Shown: positions 10,383 through 23,113, counted from the first letter of the stretch. The stretch is 64,000 nt of DNA from Diphasiastrum complanatum (GCA_029204225.1 CM055102.1:2395805-2459804), one strand, 5' to 3'. Notes: generated by a model not told the origin, from the sequence alone. Translations and numbers: made by a program.

Positions 10383-11240
10383 TGATAAAATTTCAGTTTT
10401 AGGACATTAATGATTGTACTTAACAATCATAGAGAGTTTTTGGTTGCTTAATCAATGGATCTATCAAGTTCTACACTTTAGATCTTGATCTAGATTCACT
10501 ACACTTAGATTTAAGCAAGAGCAATGGATCAAATCTTCATAAACAAGTGAGAGCGGCCTAACACATGTGGAGTACTATCCACTGTACGGCTTGCACCTGA
10601 AACAACAAGTACATAGGTTCTTGATAGCAATCATTCAACAAAATCACAATTCTATTGACTAGAAATCTCACAAAAGTGTAGAATGCAAAAGTCTCATCAA
10701 TATCATTAGCAAAATGATAATCCTTTTATGGATCAAGTACATCCACGAGTCTGGTACAGTCCAGTAGGTCTTCACATGTGTGAAGAGTGCCACATCACTC
10801 AGATCTATCCATTTGATCCATCCTTGATCCTTATCCAAAGTTGACCTTCTAGAATATGGCTAAAATCCAAAGAGCTAGACTCCTAGAATATAGGAATATT
10901 CCCTACAAAATAAAATCTAAGGAAAATGGTCAACTCTTATCTTCTAGAACTCTATGCACATGTGTGAACATCCACTTGCCATGTGGGAGCATTTACTCAT
11001 GCACATGCAAGGATAAGCTAACTTCTAGGTGACTAGTCAACTTGACTAAAAACTAGTCATATCATGTTCACACTTGACTTGATTGATACAAAATCAAAGT
11101 AGATATTTACAAATATGAAAAGTACTTTCTTTCACACGTGGGAATAGGCTCCACACGTGTGAAATCAAATCATGAACATTTTACTCATGATTGATCTTTA
11201 TTTACAATAAAAAATGACAAGTGACAAGTGACAATTTTCA
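10383..11240 (-). repeat. 3' LTR of copia C, full length
   Basis: This is an 858-bp LTR with TG...CA ends (tgataaaattt on the left, acaattttca on the right). It is bordered on the internal side by a purine-rich tract (minus strand gaagtgaggaggagtgg, 11,257-11,241). The short repeat gacaagt occurs twice near its inner end. Confidence 0.88.
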
Positions 11241-11256
11241 CCACTCCTCCTCACTT

Positions 11257-14200
11257 CTAACTTGGAAAATCTAATGTACATCTATCTACAATTCCAAGAG
11301 CATATCTTAACTTGTAAAATGGATCTTTGGACAATGGCTTGGTTAAGACATCAGCTATGCATTTGGATGATGGTACATGATGTAGTTGCACCTCCTTGGA
11401 TTGTACCTTCTCCCTCACAAAGTGGTGAACTATCTCAATATGCTTTGTTCTAGCATGGAAGATAGGATTGGAAGCAATTTGTTGAGAAGCTTGATTGTCA
11501 CAATATATGTAAGGGATATCCTCGGCCTTTAGCACATGTAGCTCCATCAAGAGTCTTCTTAGCCATAGGAGCTCTTTAGTTGTTGAATTCAATGCCTTGT
11601 ACTCGGCTTCACAAGAAGATAGTGAGATAGTATCTTGCTTTTTGGAAAGCCAAGATATTAATCTTCCACAAAGGAATGTTGCAAATGCACTAATGGACTT
11701 TCTATCCATCTTGTCACCTGCAAAATCTGAATCCGAGTAAGCTCTCAAGTGCAAGTTAGATCCTTTATAAAAGTATGCCAAAAAATCTAGTACTAGAAAC
11801 ATATCTAAGCACTCTCTTGGCACTTTTCCAATGATGCACTAAAGGAGCTTGCATACTTTGACTCAACTTGCTTACACAAAAACTTAAGTCAGGTCTAGTG
11901 AGGGATAAATAGATTAGGGAGCCTCTAAGCTTTCTAAAGAGGGTGGTGTCCTCAAAGGATGCTTCATCACCTTCATTAGTTGCTTTCACAACATGCTCCA
12001 TAGGGGTGTCAATCCCCTTACAATCTTTCATACCAAACTTTTCAAGAATGGAAGTAGCATACTTAGATTGACTTATGAAATAACAATTGCTATTTCTAGA
12101 CACTTCTATCCCAAGTATAAACTTTAGGAAGCCTAGACCTACCATCTTGAACTCACTAGATAAATCAACTCTGCTTTGCCTATGCCTTCATCATCATTTC
12201 CTGTCATAATGATGTCATCAACATAAAGCACCAAAATGATGATCTTTCCTTCATTACATTTGAAATATAAAGAAGGTTCATAAGCACTTAGTACAAAGCC
12301 AAGGGAATAGAGAAAATCATGCAACCTAGAGTACCAAGCTCTAGGTGCTTGCTTCAAGCCATATAGGCTCTTCCTTAAGTAGCACACTTTTTGCTCCTCA
12401 CCAACCTTGATGAAGCCCTCAGGTTGCATCATGCAGATTTCCTCTTCTAAAAAGCCATTCAAGATAGCATTTGTCACATTCATTTGGTAGAGATCCCACT
12501 TGAACAAAGTAGCAATGCAAATGATTAATCTAATAGCTACAAGCTTAGCTATAGGTGCAAATGTTTCTTCATAATCCAATCCTTTTACTTGAAGAAATCC
12601 TTTAGAAACAAGCCTAGCCTTGTACTTCCTAATAGATCCATCTTGATTGTACTTTATTCTATAAATCCACTTACATGCAAGTGGCTTCTTCCCTCTTGGA
12701 AGATTTACAAGATTCCAAGTATGATTTTCTTCTAATGCATCATACTCTACTTGCATTGCATCTCTCCAAACTTTAGATCTATATGCTTCTTCAAAAGATG
12801 ATGGTTCTTCAAGCAATGTAACTAAGAAGGAGTAAGAGGTAGAAGATGTAGAGTCTTCCTTTTGCTTTCCCTTGTCCACATAGGTGAGCCGTGAGGGCTC
12901 GGCCTTGCTTCTTGTTGATCTTCTTGGCGCCCTTTGACTAGGATCTTTGTCTCCATCCTCGGGTTTGTCAAGTTCTTCCTCGAGTTTGTCAAGATCCTCC
13001 TCAAATTTGTCAAGATCTTCAATGCACAATGGGTTAGATCCATTAGACAAGCTTTTAGCAAATTGTGACTCATCAAAAATTACATCCTTTCTTACCTTTA
13101 CTTTCTTGGATACAGGATCATATATCCTATAGCCCTTGCTATTTTCTCCATAGCCAACAAAAATCCCTTTGAAGGAGGTAGCATCTTCCTTCCTTATTGT
13201 CTCCAAAGGGATGTGGACATAACAAATACATCCAAAGATTTTAAAATCTTTTACATTGGGTTTTTTACCAAACAAAGCTTGATATGGTGAGATCCCATCA
13301 ATAGCACTACTAGGAAGTCTATTACACAAGTAATTAGCACAAGTTATAGCTTCTCCCCAAAATGAGATGGGAAGTGATGCATCAAGTCTTAAAGACTTTG
13401 CACATTCACATAGACTCCTATTTTTCATCTCGGCCACCCCATTTTGTTGGGGGGTGTAGGAACAAGTGTATTGCAATTTAATGCCATTGATCCCACAAAA
13501 GTCTTTCATTTTATTGGAGGTGTGCTCTCCTCCATTATCACATCTTAGTGCCTTGATGGAAGTACTAAGTTGCTTCTCAACTAGAGACTTGAACTTAATG
13601 AAAGCTTCATATACAAGACTTTTCTTTGATAGTAACTCAATCCATGCAAATCTAGTACAATCATCTATAAATGTTACATACATCAAGGCACCTCCATTAC
13701 TTGCATGTGAAAAACTATGTACATCAGAATGTATGAGATCCAAGGGAGAGGGAGATCTTGATGAAGATCTCTTGTAAAAAGATGTGTGTGACTTTGCAAG
13801 GCCACATGCCTCACACATCTTTCCACACTTTTTGAAAGCTTTTGGTAGGCCGAGAGCTAGTTCCTTGCTTGCCATTGACTCCATGGATTGAAGATTAGGA
13901 TGGCCTTATCTCTTATGCCAAAGCTCCACTTGAGATAGCTCCTCCCTAGCCAAGTTCACACTTTCATTTGCAACATTAGCATCCAACTTGAAAAGTCTAC
14001 GTTGCTTAATGCCACTAGCTATGCACTTATCATTTTTCAAGATGGAACAAACTCCATTCTTGAAATGTACATCTAGTCCATTGTCCATTAATTGTCCTAC
14101 CTAAGCAAGTTTCTTGAAATGGTAGGAACATACAAAACATTATCTAGATCTATCCTTTTAGATGTGCCTAAGCAAAGAGGAATAGATCCTATACCATCTA

Positions 14201-14408
14201 TCTTGCATTCTTGATCACTAGCATTGTATATTGATTTCTTAGAGTCATTATAAGAGAGAAGAGTAGAAAAATAATGCTTGTTAAAAGATATGTGGGAACT
14301 AGCCCCACTATCTATCCACCATGTGTCTTGACTTGAAGTTGGTGTAGATGCAACCATTAAGGATGTGTTGAATCCATCCTCATTTTCTAATGTTCTCTTG
14401 ATCTCCAT
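11257..14408 (-). pseudogene. copia C pol, broken into at least five frames
   Basis: Reading leftward from 14,408, the protease motif WWIDSGASSH is followed by a shift near 14,095. The integrase zinc region has CEACGLAKSH. The core follows with HSDVH, RCDNGGEH and a GVAEMKNRS in place of the usual ERRNRT. RT has FAPIAKLVAIRLI and LYVDDIIMTGND. After a shift near 12,140 comes the RT thumb, and after another near 11,800 RNase H with DSDFAGDKMDRKS. The layout matches copia B, but every frame break is a lesion, so it cannot make a polyprotein. Confidence 0.88.
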
Positions 14409-14421
14409 TTGCTTGTTGATT

Positions 14422-15215
14422 CTTCTTCAAGTAACATTTTGAGGCAAAGTGTCCTTTCTTCCCACAAAAGAAACACTTGAGCTTTGCCTTGTTCTTCACT
14501 TTGCCTTTGGAAGTTCATCCTCCATTCTTCGTCTCAGCCTCCTTGCCTTGATTCTTCTTGAATGGATGTTGTTTCTTCTTGTCTTTGGATGTAAAATTTG
14601 CTTTCTCCTCTCCTCCATTTAGTGACATGCCTCCCATTATTGTCTTGAGGTGTAGGAGTCTACTCTCCTCAGCCACAAGAACATTGTGCAACTTTTCAAT
14701 GGACGGAAGAGTGTCTTGATTAGCAAACGATTGGACCAAGTTGGTGAACTCATCACCTAGGCCATTCAATTGATTTGTACTAGCTCTTGATCTTGGATCT
14801 TTTCTCCTATAGCACTCAATTCCTTGTTAAGAGATTTGATCCTAAGGACATACTCTTGTCCACTCTCTCCACTTACTTTCATGCTTTGAAAGACTTGATT
14901 CCTTAGCATGAGGATTCTTGAAGTGTTATTGGATTCATAGATACTCTTTAATAAATCTCAAGCCTCTTTTGATGAGGCACAAGAAGACACCTCCTTCAAG
15001 AGGTCATTGCATACATTCAACTTTATGCAAGGTAGAGCTAATCTTGCTCTCTTCTTGTATTTGGTTTGTTCTTGGGAAATTTGAGGCTCTTCCTCAACTC
15101 CTAGAACTATGGCAAAGAGGTCATGAATCACTAGGAGTGATTCCATCCTCACTTTCCAAATGGAATAATTTGTGGAAGTGAGTCTCTCACTTGATTCCAA
15201 CAAATAACCACCCAT
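14422..15215 (-). pseudogene. copia C gag with zinc knuckle
   Basis: From 15,215 leftward, MGGYLLESSERLTSTNYSI and WKVRMESLLVI mark a copia Gag N-terminus. The capsid is broken between about 14,955 and 14,770, then a segment with NGLGDEFTNLVQSF continues. At about 14,485-14,440 the zinc knuckle reads CFFCGKKGHFASKC (CX2CX4HX4C, all four ligands kept). Stops and shifts separate the three parts. Confidence 0.8.
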
Positions 15216-15807
15216 GGATCACATTGTAGAATAAATGCTCTTCTAAAATCACAAAGATTAATGAATTTTAAGGATCTATGAAAGGCCTAAAGCTCACAAG
15301 ATTGCCTATAGCCTTGTCTCTATCAAACTAGCACACAAGCTTGAATGATACACAATTAGATCTTGACAAAAATTCCTAGCTTTCACTCTCACAATTTTTT
15401 TTTGCTTTACACTCTTCTTAGAGGTTTCACTTCAACTAAGGATCTGAACAAATCAACCTCTTAGATCTGATCTTAAACTCCAAAAAGAAATGCTTCAATG
15501 ATCCAAAACTTTATTTGGTCATAGGCATTAGCTAGATTGAATCTAGATCAATACTATGCTTCAAAAAGCACTAAATTTGGACTAGAATTGAGATTATAAG
15601 ACAAAAAAAAACAAGGTAACTTGAAATGAAAGTTGTTGTACGGTTTCACATGTATGGAAAGTACATACACAGCCTCCAAGTCGATTTGATCCAAATAGAA
15701 ACAAGCTATCACTCTAGATGAACTCGCCTCACTAGTATTGGCCAAAAACAAATTTTTGCCAATGATCTTTGCAAGTTTTATGAATCAAATGATCACTCTC
15801 TTACTCG

Positions 15808-15819
15808 GCTCTGATACCA
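15808..15819 (-). other. primer binding site of copia C
   Basis: The minus strand reads tggtatcagagc, the standard plant iMet-tRNA primer site, directly adjoining the 5' LTR at 15,820. The bases from 15,216 to 15,807 are the untranslated leader and hold no gene. Confidence 0.88.
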
Positions 15820-16288
15820 TGATAAAATTTCAGTTTTAGGACATTAAGGATTGTACTTAACAATCATAGAGAGTTATTGGTTGCTCAATCAATGGATCTA
15901 TCAAGTTCTACACTTTAGATCTTGATCTAGATTTAATACACTTAGATTTAAGCAAGAGCAATGGATCAAATCTTCATAAACAAGTGAGAGCAGCCTCACA
16001 CATGTGGAGTACTATCCACTGTACGGCCTGCACCTAAAACAACAAGTACATAGGTTCTTGATAGCAATCATTCAATAAAATTACAATTCTATTGACTAGA
16101 AATCTCACAAAAGTGTAGAATGCAAAAGTCTCATCAATCTCATTACCAAAATGATGATCCTGTTATGGATCAAGTACATCCATGAGTCTGGTACAGTCCA
16201 GCAGGTCTTAACACGTGTGAAGAGTGCCACATCACTCAGATCTATCCATTTGATCCATCCTTGATCCTTATCCAAAGTTGACCTTCTA
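15820..16288 (-). repeat. 5' LTR of copia C, truncated
   Basis: This copy matches the first 469 bases of the LTR at 10,383-11,240 and ends exactly at gttgaccttcta. The sequence then changes to gypsy D. The missing 389 bp would be the outer U3 part with the promoter, so the element cannot be transcribed from its own LTR. Confidence 0.88.
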
Positions 16289-16909
16289 TGGAAATAGAGC
16301 ACCTATCCAATGTTATGGTTGTGGAGAGAACCACCGCATCGCCGAGTGCCCATATAAAGGCACCTACACACCTATCTGTAGGGAATGTGGCCATGGCCAT
16401 TGCTATAAAGATTGCCCATCCCGACCAGTAGAGCCGCAAGTTGACACACCTGTCAACCTTGCAACTATTGTACATGATAGGAGAGCGAAATCCACAAAAC
16501 TAGAAGTCCTTGTCTACGTTCAGACACGTGTCCAACACTTGAAAGAGTCCCCAGTGGTAGAGAGAATTTTGAACAAGGAGCATAGTCAACCCCATACTAT
16601 AATCCATTACACTAAATCGACTGGACCAGGAGAGTATCCCAACCCACAAAAAGAAAAAGAGCGTTATATTAAGGTAAAAAAGTGGATACAAGAGGAGCAA
16701 GCTAAGGCCCCTATTTGTGATCTCAATCGGCCAATAGAACCTATGGATTCGCCTGTACACTCGAATCAAGCTGTGAATGCTCCTACCTCAACCATGAACC
16801 AGGAAGGGCTTATCCAACCTGAGTTTGAAGAACCCTTTGCCTCCCTAGAAACAAAAAGGAGTGGGACTGAAGCCTTAACTGCTTTATTGTCCAGTCATGA
16901 AGATGAGGT
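16289..16909 (+). pseudogene. gypsy D nucleocapsid zinc knuckles and linker
   Basis: Two tandem zinc knuckles of the form CX2CX3HX4C are visible: CYGCGENHRIAEC at 16,311-16,349 and CRECGHGHCYKDC at 16,377-16,415. Each spacing is one residue shorter than the usual retroviral CX2CX4HX4C. A polar linker without recognisable domain follows to about 16,909, where the inverted protease segment begins. The capsid part of the same Gag lies on the other side of copia C. Confidence 0.78.
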
Positions 16910-17338
16910 TGTTTTCGGTAGATCTAAGACTATGAAGTTAATGACAAAGCAAAGATCTGCGACCTTCACATGTACATTTTTGACAATTCCCATGGGTTTG
17001 ACACAGCTCTGATCAGCAAGTTTTATAGAAAAACTTACGGGCTTTAAGGCACTCAACCCCCACTCTCGATATGTGTCTGATGACATGATGTTTACACCTG
17101 AACCAACGTCAATAACAGCAGCTACTGAAGGGAGGTTCTTGTGCTGAACAAGTAGGGTAACATTACTTTTCTCATTTTCCCAAGTAGCACCAATGGCCAT
17201 TACGAACTGGTCATCATCACTCTCTCCATTCACGAAGGGTCCTGTAGGTGTATTTTTATCTCCTAACCAGACGGTTAAGGCTTGGCGTAGGGGTTTGGAA
17301 TTCTTCAACACATCACCTAAGGGCAGGGTCACGTCGAC
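16910..17338 (-). pseudogene. gypsy D aspartic protease, inverted segment
   Basis: The minus strand carries an open frame whose centre reads VAAVIDVGSGVNIMSSDTYR. This is the retropepsin active-site region of plant gypsy elements, with DVG where DSG, DGG or DTG is usual. It is preceded by TLPLGDVLKNSKPLRQALTVWL and ends VLDLPKTTS, where family resemblance stops. Flanking gag and RT are on the plus strand, so about 430 bp has been flipped in place. Junctions are placed by where homology ends and are good to about 10 bp. Confidence 0.75.
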
Positions 17339-18674
17339 CTTATTGTTGCAACCCCCATTACTCCGAACTGATCCAACAAGAGTTGGAAAAGTTACTAGAA
17401 GCTGGATTCAGATATGAGATTGAGCATACCGATTGGGTATCCCCAATTGTGATTGTGCCTAAAAAGAATGGAAAACTACGCATTTGTGTAGACCTCAAGA
17501 AACTTAATGCAGTCACAAAGAAGGACCACTTTCCCCTGCTCTTTACCGAAGGAGTACTCGAACGAATAGCAGGAGAAGAGGCCTATAGTTTCCTCGACGG
17601 ATTCAGTGGGTATAACCAAGTGCAAATAGCACCTGAAGACTAGCATAAAACTGCCTTCGCATGGGGGACTTATGCTTCTCGCGTAATGCCATTTGGGTTG
17701 TGTAATGCACCAAGCACCTTCCAGAGGATTATGCAACATGCCTTCAAGGAGTTTTTTCAGAAATTCTTAGAAGTATTCCTTGATGATTTGTGTGTACATT
17801 CAGCCCGTAGGTATCACTTAAATTGACTGGAATGAGTTCTGCAACAATGTCGAAGATATGGCATTCCCCTTAACCCAGCCAAATGCCAAATATGGGTAAC
17901 TCATGGCATCTTGCTAGGACATATCATATCGCAATACGGAATTGCCACTGATCTAGATAAGATCAAAGTAATAATTGAGACGACCCTGTCCAAAATAGTG
18001 TGTGATGTCTATAACTTTATGGGCCATGCCAATAACTATAGATGTTTTATATTACTATTTGCATTATTGGCCTTGCCACTATACCGCCTCATTGTTGAAC
18101 CTAAGTGGACACAGGAAGCCCTAGACGCCTTCGAAAAGATTGAGCAAGCCTTGGTCACTGCCCCAATCCTACGATCTCCAAATTGGAGCATCAAATTTTA
18201 TGTGCACACAGATGAATCTAACTATGCAATAGGGATCGTGTTGACCCAACCAGGTGAGAAAAGGAAGATTTTCCCATCCGCTTCGCGAGCTGTCAGCTCA
18301 TTGAAGCTGAAGTTAACTACACTACCATCAAGCGGGAGGCTCTTGCCATGATTTTTAGGATTAAAAATTTTTGACATTACCTTTTGGCCAACCCTTTCGC
18401 CTTTTATGTTGACCATCAACCATTGTTATATCTGGTAAATCGACCTTGTACGACGGGCCGTATTACACGATGGCTTGTACAGCTTCAAGAGTTTGAGTTT
18501 CGGATAGTGGTTAGGACCGGAAAACAACATTATTTGGCTGACCACCTTTCTAGATTGACGACACGTCGAGAAGAAGTGAGAGTTGATGATGAACTCCCGA
18601 ATGCTCATATTTTTTATGTTGATGTAGTTCCAGAATGGGCCGCCGATATAGTTGAGTATCTTGTGAGGGGATGA
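17339..18674 (+). pseudogene. gypsy D reverse transcriptase and RNase H
   Basis: The RT starts at NPHYSELIQQELEKLLEAGF and keeps SPIVIVPKKNGKLRICVDLK, YSFLDGFSGYNQV, VMPFGLCNAPSTFQRIM and the catalytic FLDD. A TAG at 17,641-17,643 and later stops break it. Connection and RNase H motifs follow: FYVHTDESNYAIGIVLTQPG, then YVDHQPLLYLVN and DHLSRL near 18,540. A shift near 18,350 splits RNase H. Confidence 0.85.
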
Positions 18675-19860
18675 CCTGATCCTTCACTACCTTCCGTAGA
18701 TCAACGAAAGTTGATAATAAAAGCTGCCCCGTATAGCTTAATAGCTGGACAACTTTATCAAATGGGAATAGACCATATCCTTCAAAGATGCCTCCTAGAC
18801 CATGAAATAAAACCTATTATTAGTACAACTCATGAAGGAATTGGTGTTGGTCACTTGGCCGTTGACGCTACTACTCAAAGGTCCTCCAAGAAGGATTTTG
18901 GTGGCCTACCCTACACCGTGATGTGGCAACCTTTGTGAAACACTGTGATGTTTGCCAAAGAGCCACAAAATCGAGAAAACTTGGGTTTATGCCTTAAAAG
19001 CCTATCATAGCAGAAAATCCTTTCGAAAAATGGGGTATAGATTATGTTGGTCCCATCCACCCAGTCACTAGAGGAAGTCAAGCCCGATATATTATGGTGG
19101 CGACAGATTATTTTATGAAGTGGGTAGAAGCAAAGGGCGTTAGAGTAGCCAATGTAGCCAGCACAACTAAGTTTCTCTAATTGAACATCGTCACGCGCTT
19201 CGGATGCCCTTTAGAACTTGTGAGTGATCGCGGAACTCACTTCCTGAATGAAACAATACGAGTACTCCTAGCTGAATTCCTTGTGGTTCATTGCAAGAGT
19301 ACGCCTTATTATCCCCGATGTAATGGACAGGCCGAATCTTCCAACAAGATTTTGTGCAATATTATCACAAAGACCGTGGAAGCCAGTAGGTCCGATTGGG
19401 AACATAAACTCCAAGCAGCTTTATGGGCGTTTCAAACAACCTATAAGCTTGCCACTGGCCATACTCCATTTCAACTGGTCTATGGACTCAAGGTTGTAAT
19501 GCCTGCTAAGTTCATTATCCCTAGCCTAAGAGTGGTCATGACAGAACGATTAGACACAAGTAAGTCTACCCAACGTTGATTAGGCTTACTGATGAATTTA
19601 TGCAAAACCCGAACCATTGCCTTGCATGCATTGCACACTGAAAAGAAACGCCGCAAAGCCTGGCATGACCATGTCCTAAAACAAAAGGACTAACACAAAG
19701 GTGACCTAGCATTGATGTATCAGAGCAAGGTCACGAAAGGCAAATTGAAATTTTCCGGCCTCGGACCCTACCAAGTAATGAAAATATTTGAGAATGGCGC
19801 AATTCAATTGGCCACACTGGAGGGTGACCACCTTGGTAAATAGTAGTCGGCTGAGGCGCT
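18675..19860 (+). pseudogene. gypsy D integrase
   Basis: The HHCC zinc region is recognisable (HEGIGVGHLAVDATTQR, then HCDVCQRATKSRK in a second frame). The DDE core keeps all three acidic residues, in WGIDYVGPIHP, VSDRGTHFLNE and NGQAESSNK. The C-terminal part with HKGDLALMYQSKV and LGPYQV follows to about 19,840. Stops interrupt it near 18,936, 18,996, 19,180 and 19,580, so it is inactive. Confidence 0.83.
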
Positions 19861-19880
19861 ATTACCACTTACCTCCCACT

Positions 19881-22387
19881 GTATAAACTTCATCAATTTT
19901 TTGTATGATTATTTTTTGTCTTTCTTTGCATTTTCCCAATTGTTTATGAACGATTCTTCTATTTGTCTGTTTTTTATTACAATGTACAAGGAGTGGTGTT
20001 ATGTGTAGAGAGTAGAGCTCTAGGGACGAAAAAACAATCTACATGGTTCATGGAGTTAGTACAGGTTACAGGTAAGGACGTTGAAGGCCACCAAATATAG
20101 TACAGTGCAACAAAGTGAATCAACAAGGGGTCAAAAAAAAAAAGGAGTTCTATATTCATCAACAAACTTTGAACTCAGTGCCAAAATCAGTGCCAGTGAA
20201 GGAAATACCATTTGCCGATGATCTGAACAGTTCCAAACCCTTCACTATTCAGCCAAATAGACAACACAAGTCACTAGCGGAGACAAAAACCTCAATATCT
20301 CTCCCAATTTTCACTGTCTTGGTTCTCCTATTTGATCATGGCTAGAACACATCTTGATAAGTCTAAATTGAGTCCGGGGATCCATGAACCTTAAATTCCA
20401 ACCCTGTAGGCCAAAAATAGTAAAAATCACTCAAACCCACCTACAGGCTTGTCTTTTTGAGATGTTGGCTCGCCGTCTTCACAGTAGACTCCTCATATTA
20501 TGCTCTATCAACAACGAGTGAGGCAAACCAGGACTCTTAGCCAATTTTTGTTGGGGACCCATTCTTCAAAAATCACTAAACAGGCTCCCCACATGTGTGA
20601 AAATGACATCATGGTTCGCCCCCTTGATATTTTGCACATCTTTCTATGATAAAACTACTGCCAAACCGGCAAGCCAAGATCCCCAACCAAACTCCCAAAA
20701 ATAGAGATTTTGTGATTTTTTGAGTTGAACTAAGTTATTTTGGCCATTTTTAGCACTGTTTTGGATCCCCACACGTGTGAATGACCTGATCTTGGTGGCA
20801 AGGTCAAGGAAGGCTCGCATTTCAATGACCTTATTTATGTACTTACTAGCTGCTATTACTGAGCCAGATGGATACAACTACAGTTAGGCTCACCTAGTCC
20901 AAGAAGAAATTTTTAAGGTCCTTCTCTCTCCAAAGAAGCAGACTGTGGTGGGACCACTTCTCACTCAACTAGCAATACACCAAGCGGACTACCTAATTGA
21001 CCCTTCAACGGACTTTCCAGCAAAATCTCCTATTGAGGCCATGTCTTCTAAGGCAAAATCTAAGAAGTCCACGCCAGAGGATAAGGATTGGCAACAAGAA
21101 GTCCAACACCTTTCGACACAAGCAACAGTCCAAGCCGCACCCAACTCGCCCAAGCATCCTTTGCCATGCAATTGGAGTCCATACTAATGGATGAAGCAGC
21201 ATCACAACCAGCAGCAACGGCTATTCCAACTAGCCCTTCAAGGCAGAGCAGCCGACTCCAAGAGCTACTCAAGCGAAGGCCAACTTTTTTTAAAGTTTTA
21301 ATTCCATTACGGGTATAATGACCGTTAATAAGACAATGTCTAAAAAACCGAGTTTTCTTAATAGACCAATGTGCTTATAAAGTTATATCAATGAATGTTT
21401 GCAATTCTGACATTAAGCAACGAAATAAAAACGTTAATGCCTTTAAAAACCAATTAACACCATACACAAGCTCTTACAGTACTGCATTTTAATTATCCCA
21501 AACCAATACGGCTTGGAGAATACCCATTGGAGAACACAACTAGCTATGCAATTTTGTCCCAAGTCGAAATTTTAAAGATTAAGTGAAATCATGCGATATT
21601 GAGTTATATATGTTCTGTATAAGCATTTTTGTATAGTTCCATGCTTTCTTGAATTTCAAAGTATAATAGAGGTTAATTAATGATTGATATGATATTGCTC
21701 TACATAAAGTGCATTGAATGTATAAACTCAAAATGGAACAAACCAAATTGTCGTAATTGAAATATGAAAACTTGGAATAGTGAGACCATGCTTTTGATGC
21801 AAAACCTAATAATAGTGTGCTCTCTGTTCTCTGATGTATGTTCTCAAACGAACATGCGATTGTTGGCGCTGACCTAATCATAGGACTAGAGTGCTATATG
21901 TTCTCTGTTGCATGTTCTCGGACGCCAAAAGGGAGCCAGTGCGAGATGAGGGCGAGCACCATGAAATTCCATATTGAAAAATTCTCTACAAAACAAATTG
22001 AAATTGCAATTAACATAATCTTGTACATATATTGACTTTATATATTTAACTTGCCATTGATACAAAGTTGCTATTCTATTTTTTTGAGTAATTTTAAAAA
22101 ATATCACTCCAAAAAATATAGAATGTATCTATAAATAATAATAATATATACCAAGTACTGATATACAACTTCGCAACTTTTATCAGTCAATGAATTGGTC
22201 TATGATTATGTATTCATGAAAACATGAGAAGAAATTCTAAAATGTTTGACATTTTTTATTCTTAGCAAGAATTAGTAGTTAGAGCACCTTTAATGGCCTT
22301 TCAATCAATATTGCAACCAAGTTATTAAGCAAAATGAAAAAATATGTTTCAAACAAATATGCATGAAGCTCAATACGAAATCAAGGT
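19881..22387. other. non-genic stretch after gypsy D
   Basis: No convincing gene was found. Positions 19,881-20,140 are T-rich and then A-rich and may be the 3' untranslated end of gypsy D. From 20,945 to 21,317 short overlapping plus-strand frames are rich in Ser, Gln and Ala with no family resemblance. From 21,300 onward the sequence is AT-rich. A near-duplicate motif (gtatgttctc then cgaacatgcga, and atgttctctgttgcatgttctcgga) occurs at 21,836-21,922. Confidence 0.5.
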
Positions 22388-22657
22388 CTAGTAGACTACA
22401 ACAAAAAGCACAAATTGTAGTGTAACACTAGGATCCTCCTCGTTGTTTGAATACAGAATGCCATAATCATCCACCGAGTAAAGAGAAGACCAGTCCGTTC
22501 CACTGCCGTAGAAAGAATCCCAGAAGCTTTGATCACTGTCACACTCATCTGCGACCCAATTTGAAGGATCAGACTCACATTCAAGATGCCAGTTCATCAG
22601 CTTCCCCTCTTCCTTTTGCATATCGACCGATTGAAAATAAAAATTTATTGTTTCCAC
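22388..22657 (-). CDS. hypothetical acidic ORF or terminal exon
   Basis: An 89-residue frame is unusually acidic and aromatic in its middle (CDSDQSFWDSFYGSGTDWSS, then VDDYGILYSNNEED), a composition seen in transcription-factor activation tails. Its last residues VLFVVVY look random, so it could be the end of a last exon that reads too far. I do not recognise a family, and the ATG at 22,657 has no support beyond being first. Confidence 0.22.
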   Translation of the reverse strand: METINFYFQSVDMQKEEGKLMNWHLECESDPSNWVADECDSDQSFWDSFYGSGTDWSSLYSVDDYGILYSNNEEDPSVTLQFVLFVVVY

Positions 22658-23022
22658 GAAGCACGTCCGCTCATCATCTGTGTCGCCTCAGATCGTTGCC
22701 TAAACGATTCACGATGCATTTATCGAAAACACTGGATCGCAACACAAAAATATAGAATTGTAACGGAACGACAAGGAAAAGCTTATTTTGAACATTTTGC
22801 TATAAGAGACAAAAACAACCAGATCACAACTGCTATCACATATGCCTCTTGCTTTTCAAAACCTTTTCAATCAGCCTCTGCCTATGATACATGTACGTGA
22901 TGCCGAAATCAGGCATGTAGAGTAGCACAAAAAAAAAAACACGAAGCCGCCAGAATCGTACATGCAGACCAACACAGAAACACACACATTGCGAGCAGAC
23001 ACAGAGAAGAGAAAGACAGAGC

Positions 23023-23025
<3 letters not shown>

Positions 23026-23113
<88 letters not shown>
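23026..23113 (+). repeat. (GA)n microsatellite, 88 bp
   Basis: An uninterrupted ga dinucleotide run. The Leu-Ser-repeat frames that cross it on the minus strand are artefacts of the repeat. Confidence 0.98.

Larger units (their letters stand above)
10383..16288 (-). mobile_element. Ty1/copia element C, inserted in gypsy D
   Basis: This minus-strand copia element has a 858-bp 3' LTR on the left (10,383-11,240), a purine tract at 11,255-11,241, and broken pol and gag. It has a perfect iMet primer site at 15,808-15,819 and a 5' LTR at 15,820-16,288 cut to 469 bp. The two LTRs differ at roughly 20 positions over the shared 469 bp, so it is older than copia B. Gypsy D resumes at 16,289. Confidence 0.9.
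9215..19880 (+). mobile_element. Ty3/gypsy element D, decayed, interrupted by copia C
   Basis: Gypsy-type domains occur on the plus strand in order: gag (9281-10,258), zinc knuckles (from 16,311), RT (from 17,339), RNase H (to about 18,590) and integrase (to about 19,850). The protease segment between gag and RT is inverted. No LTR is visible at the left end, where D joins copia A directly. I could not define an LTR at the right end either. Many stops show it is old, and copia C inserted at 10,383-16,288. Confidence 0.85.

Noticed and set aside
20945-21317. Small gene in two overlapping plus-strand frames
   Set aside because: The frames are low in complexity, shifted against each other and without motif, and they lie downstream of a decayed gypsy element.
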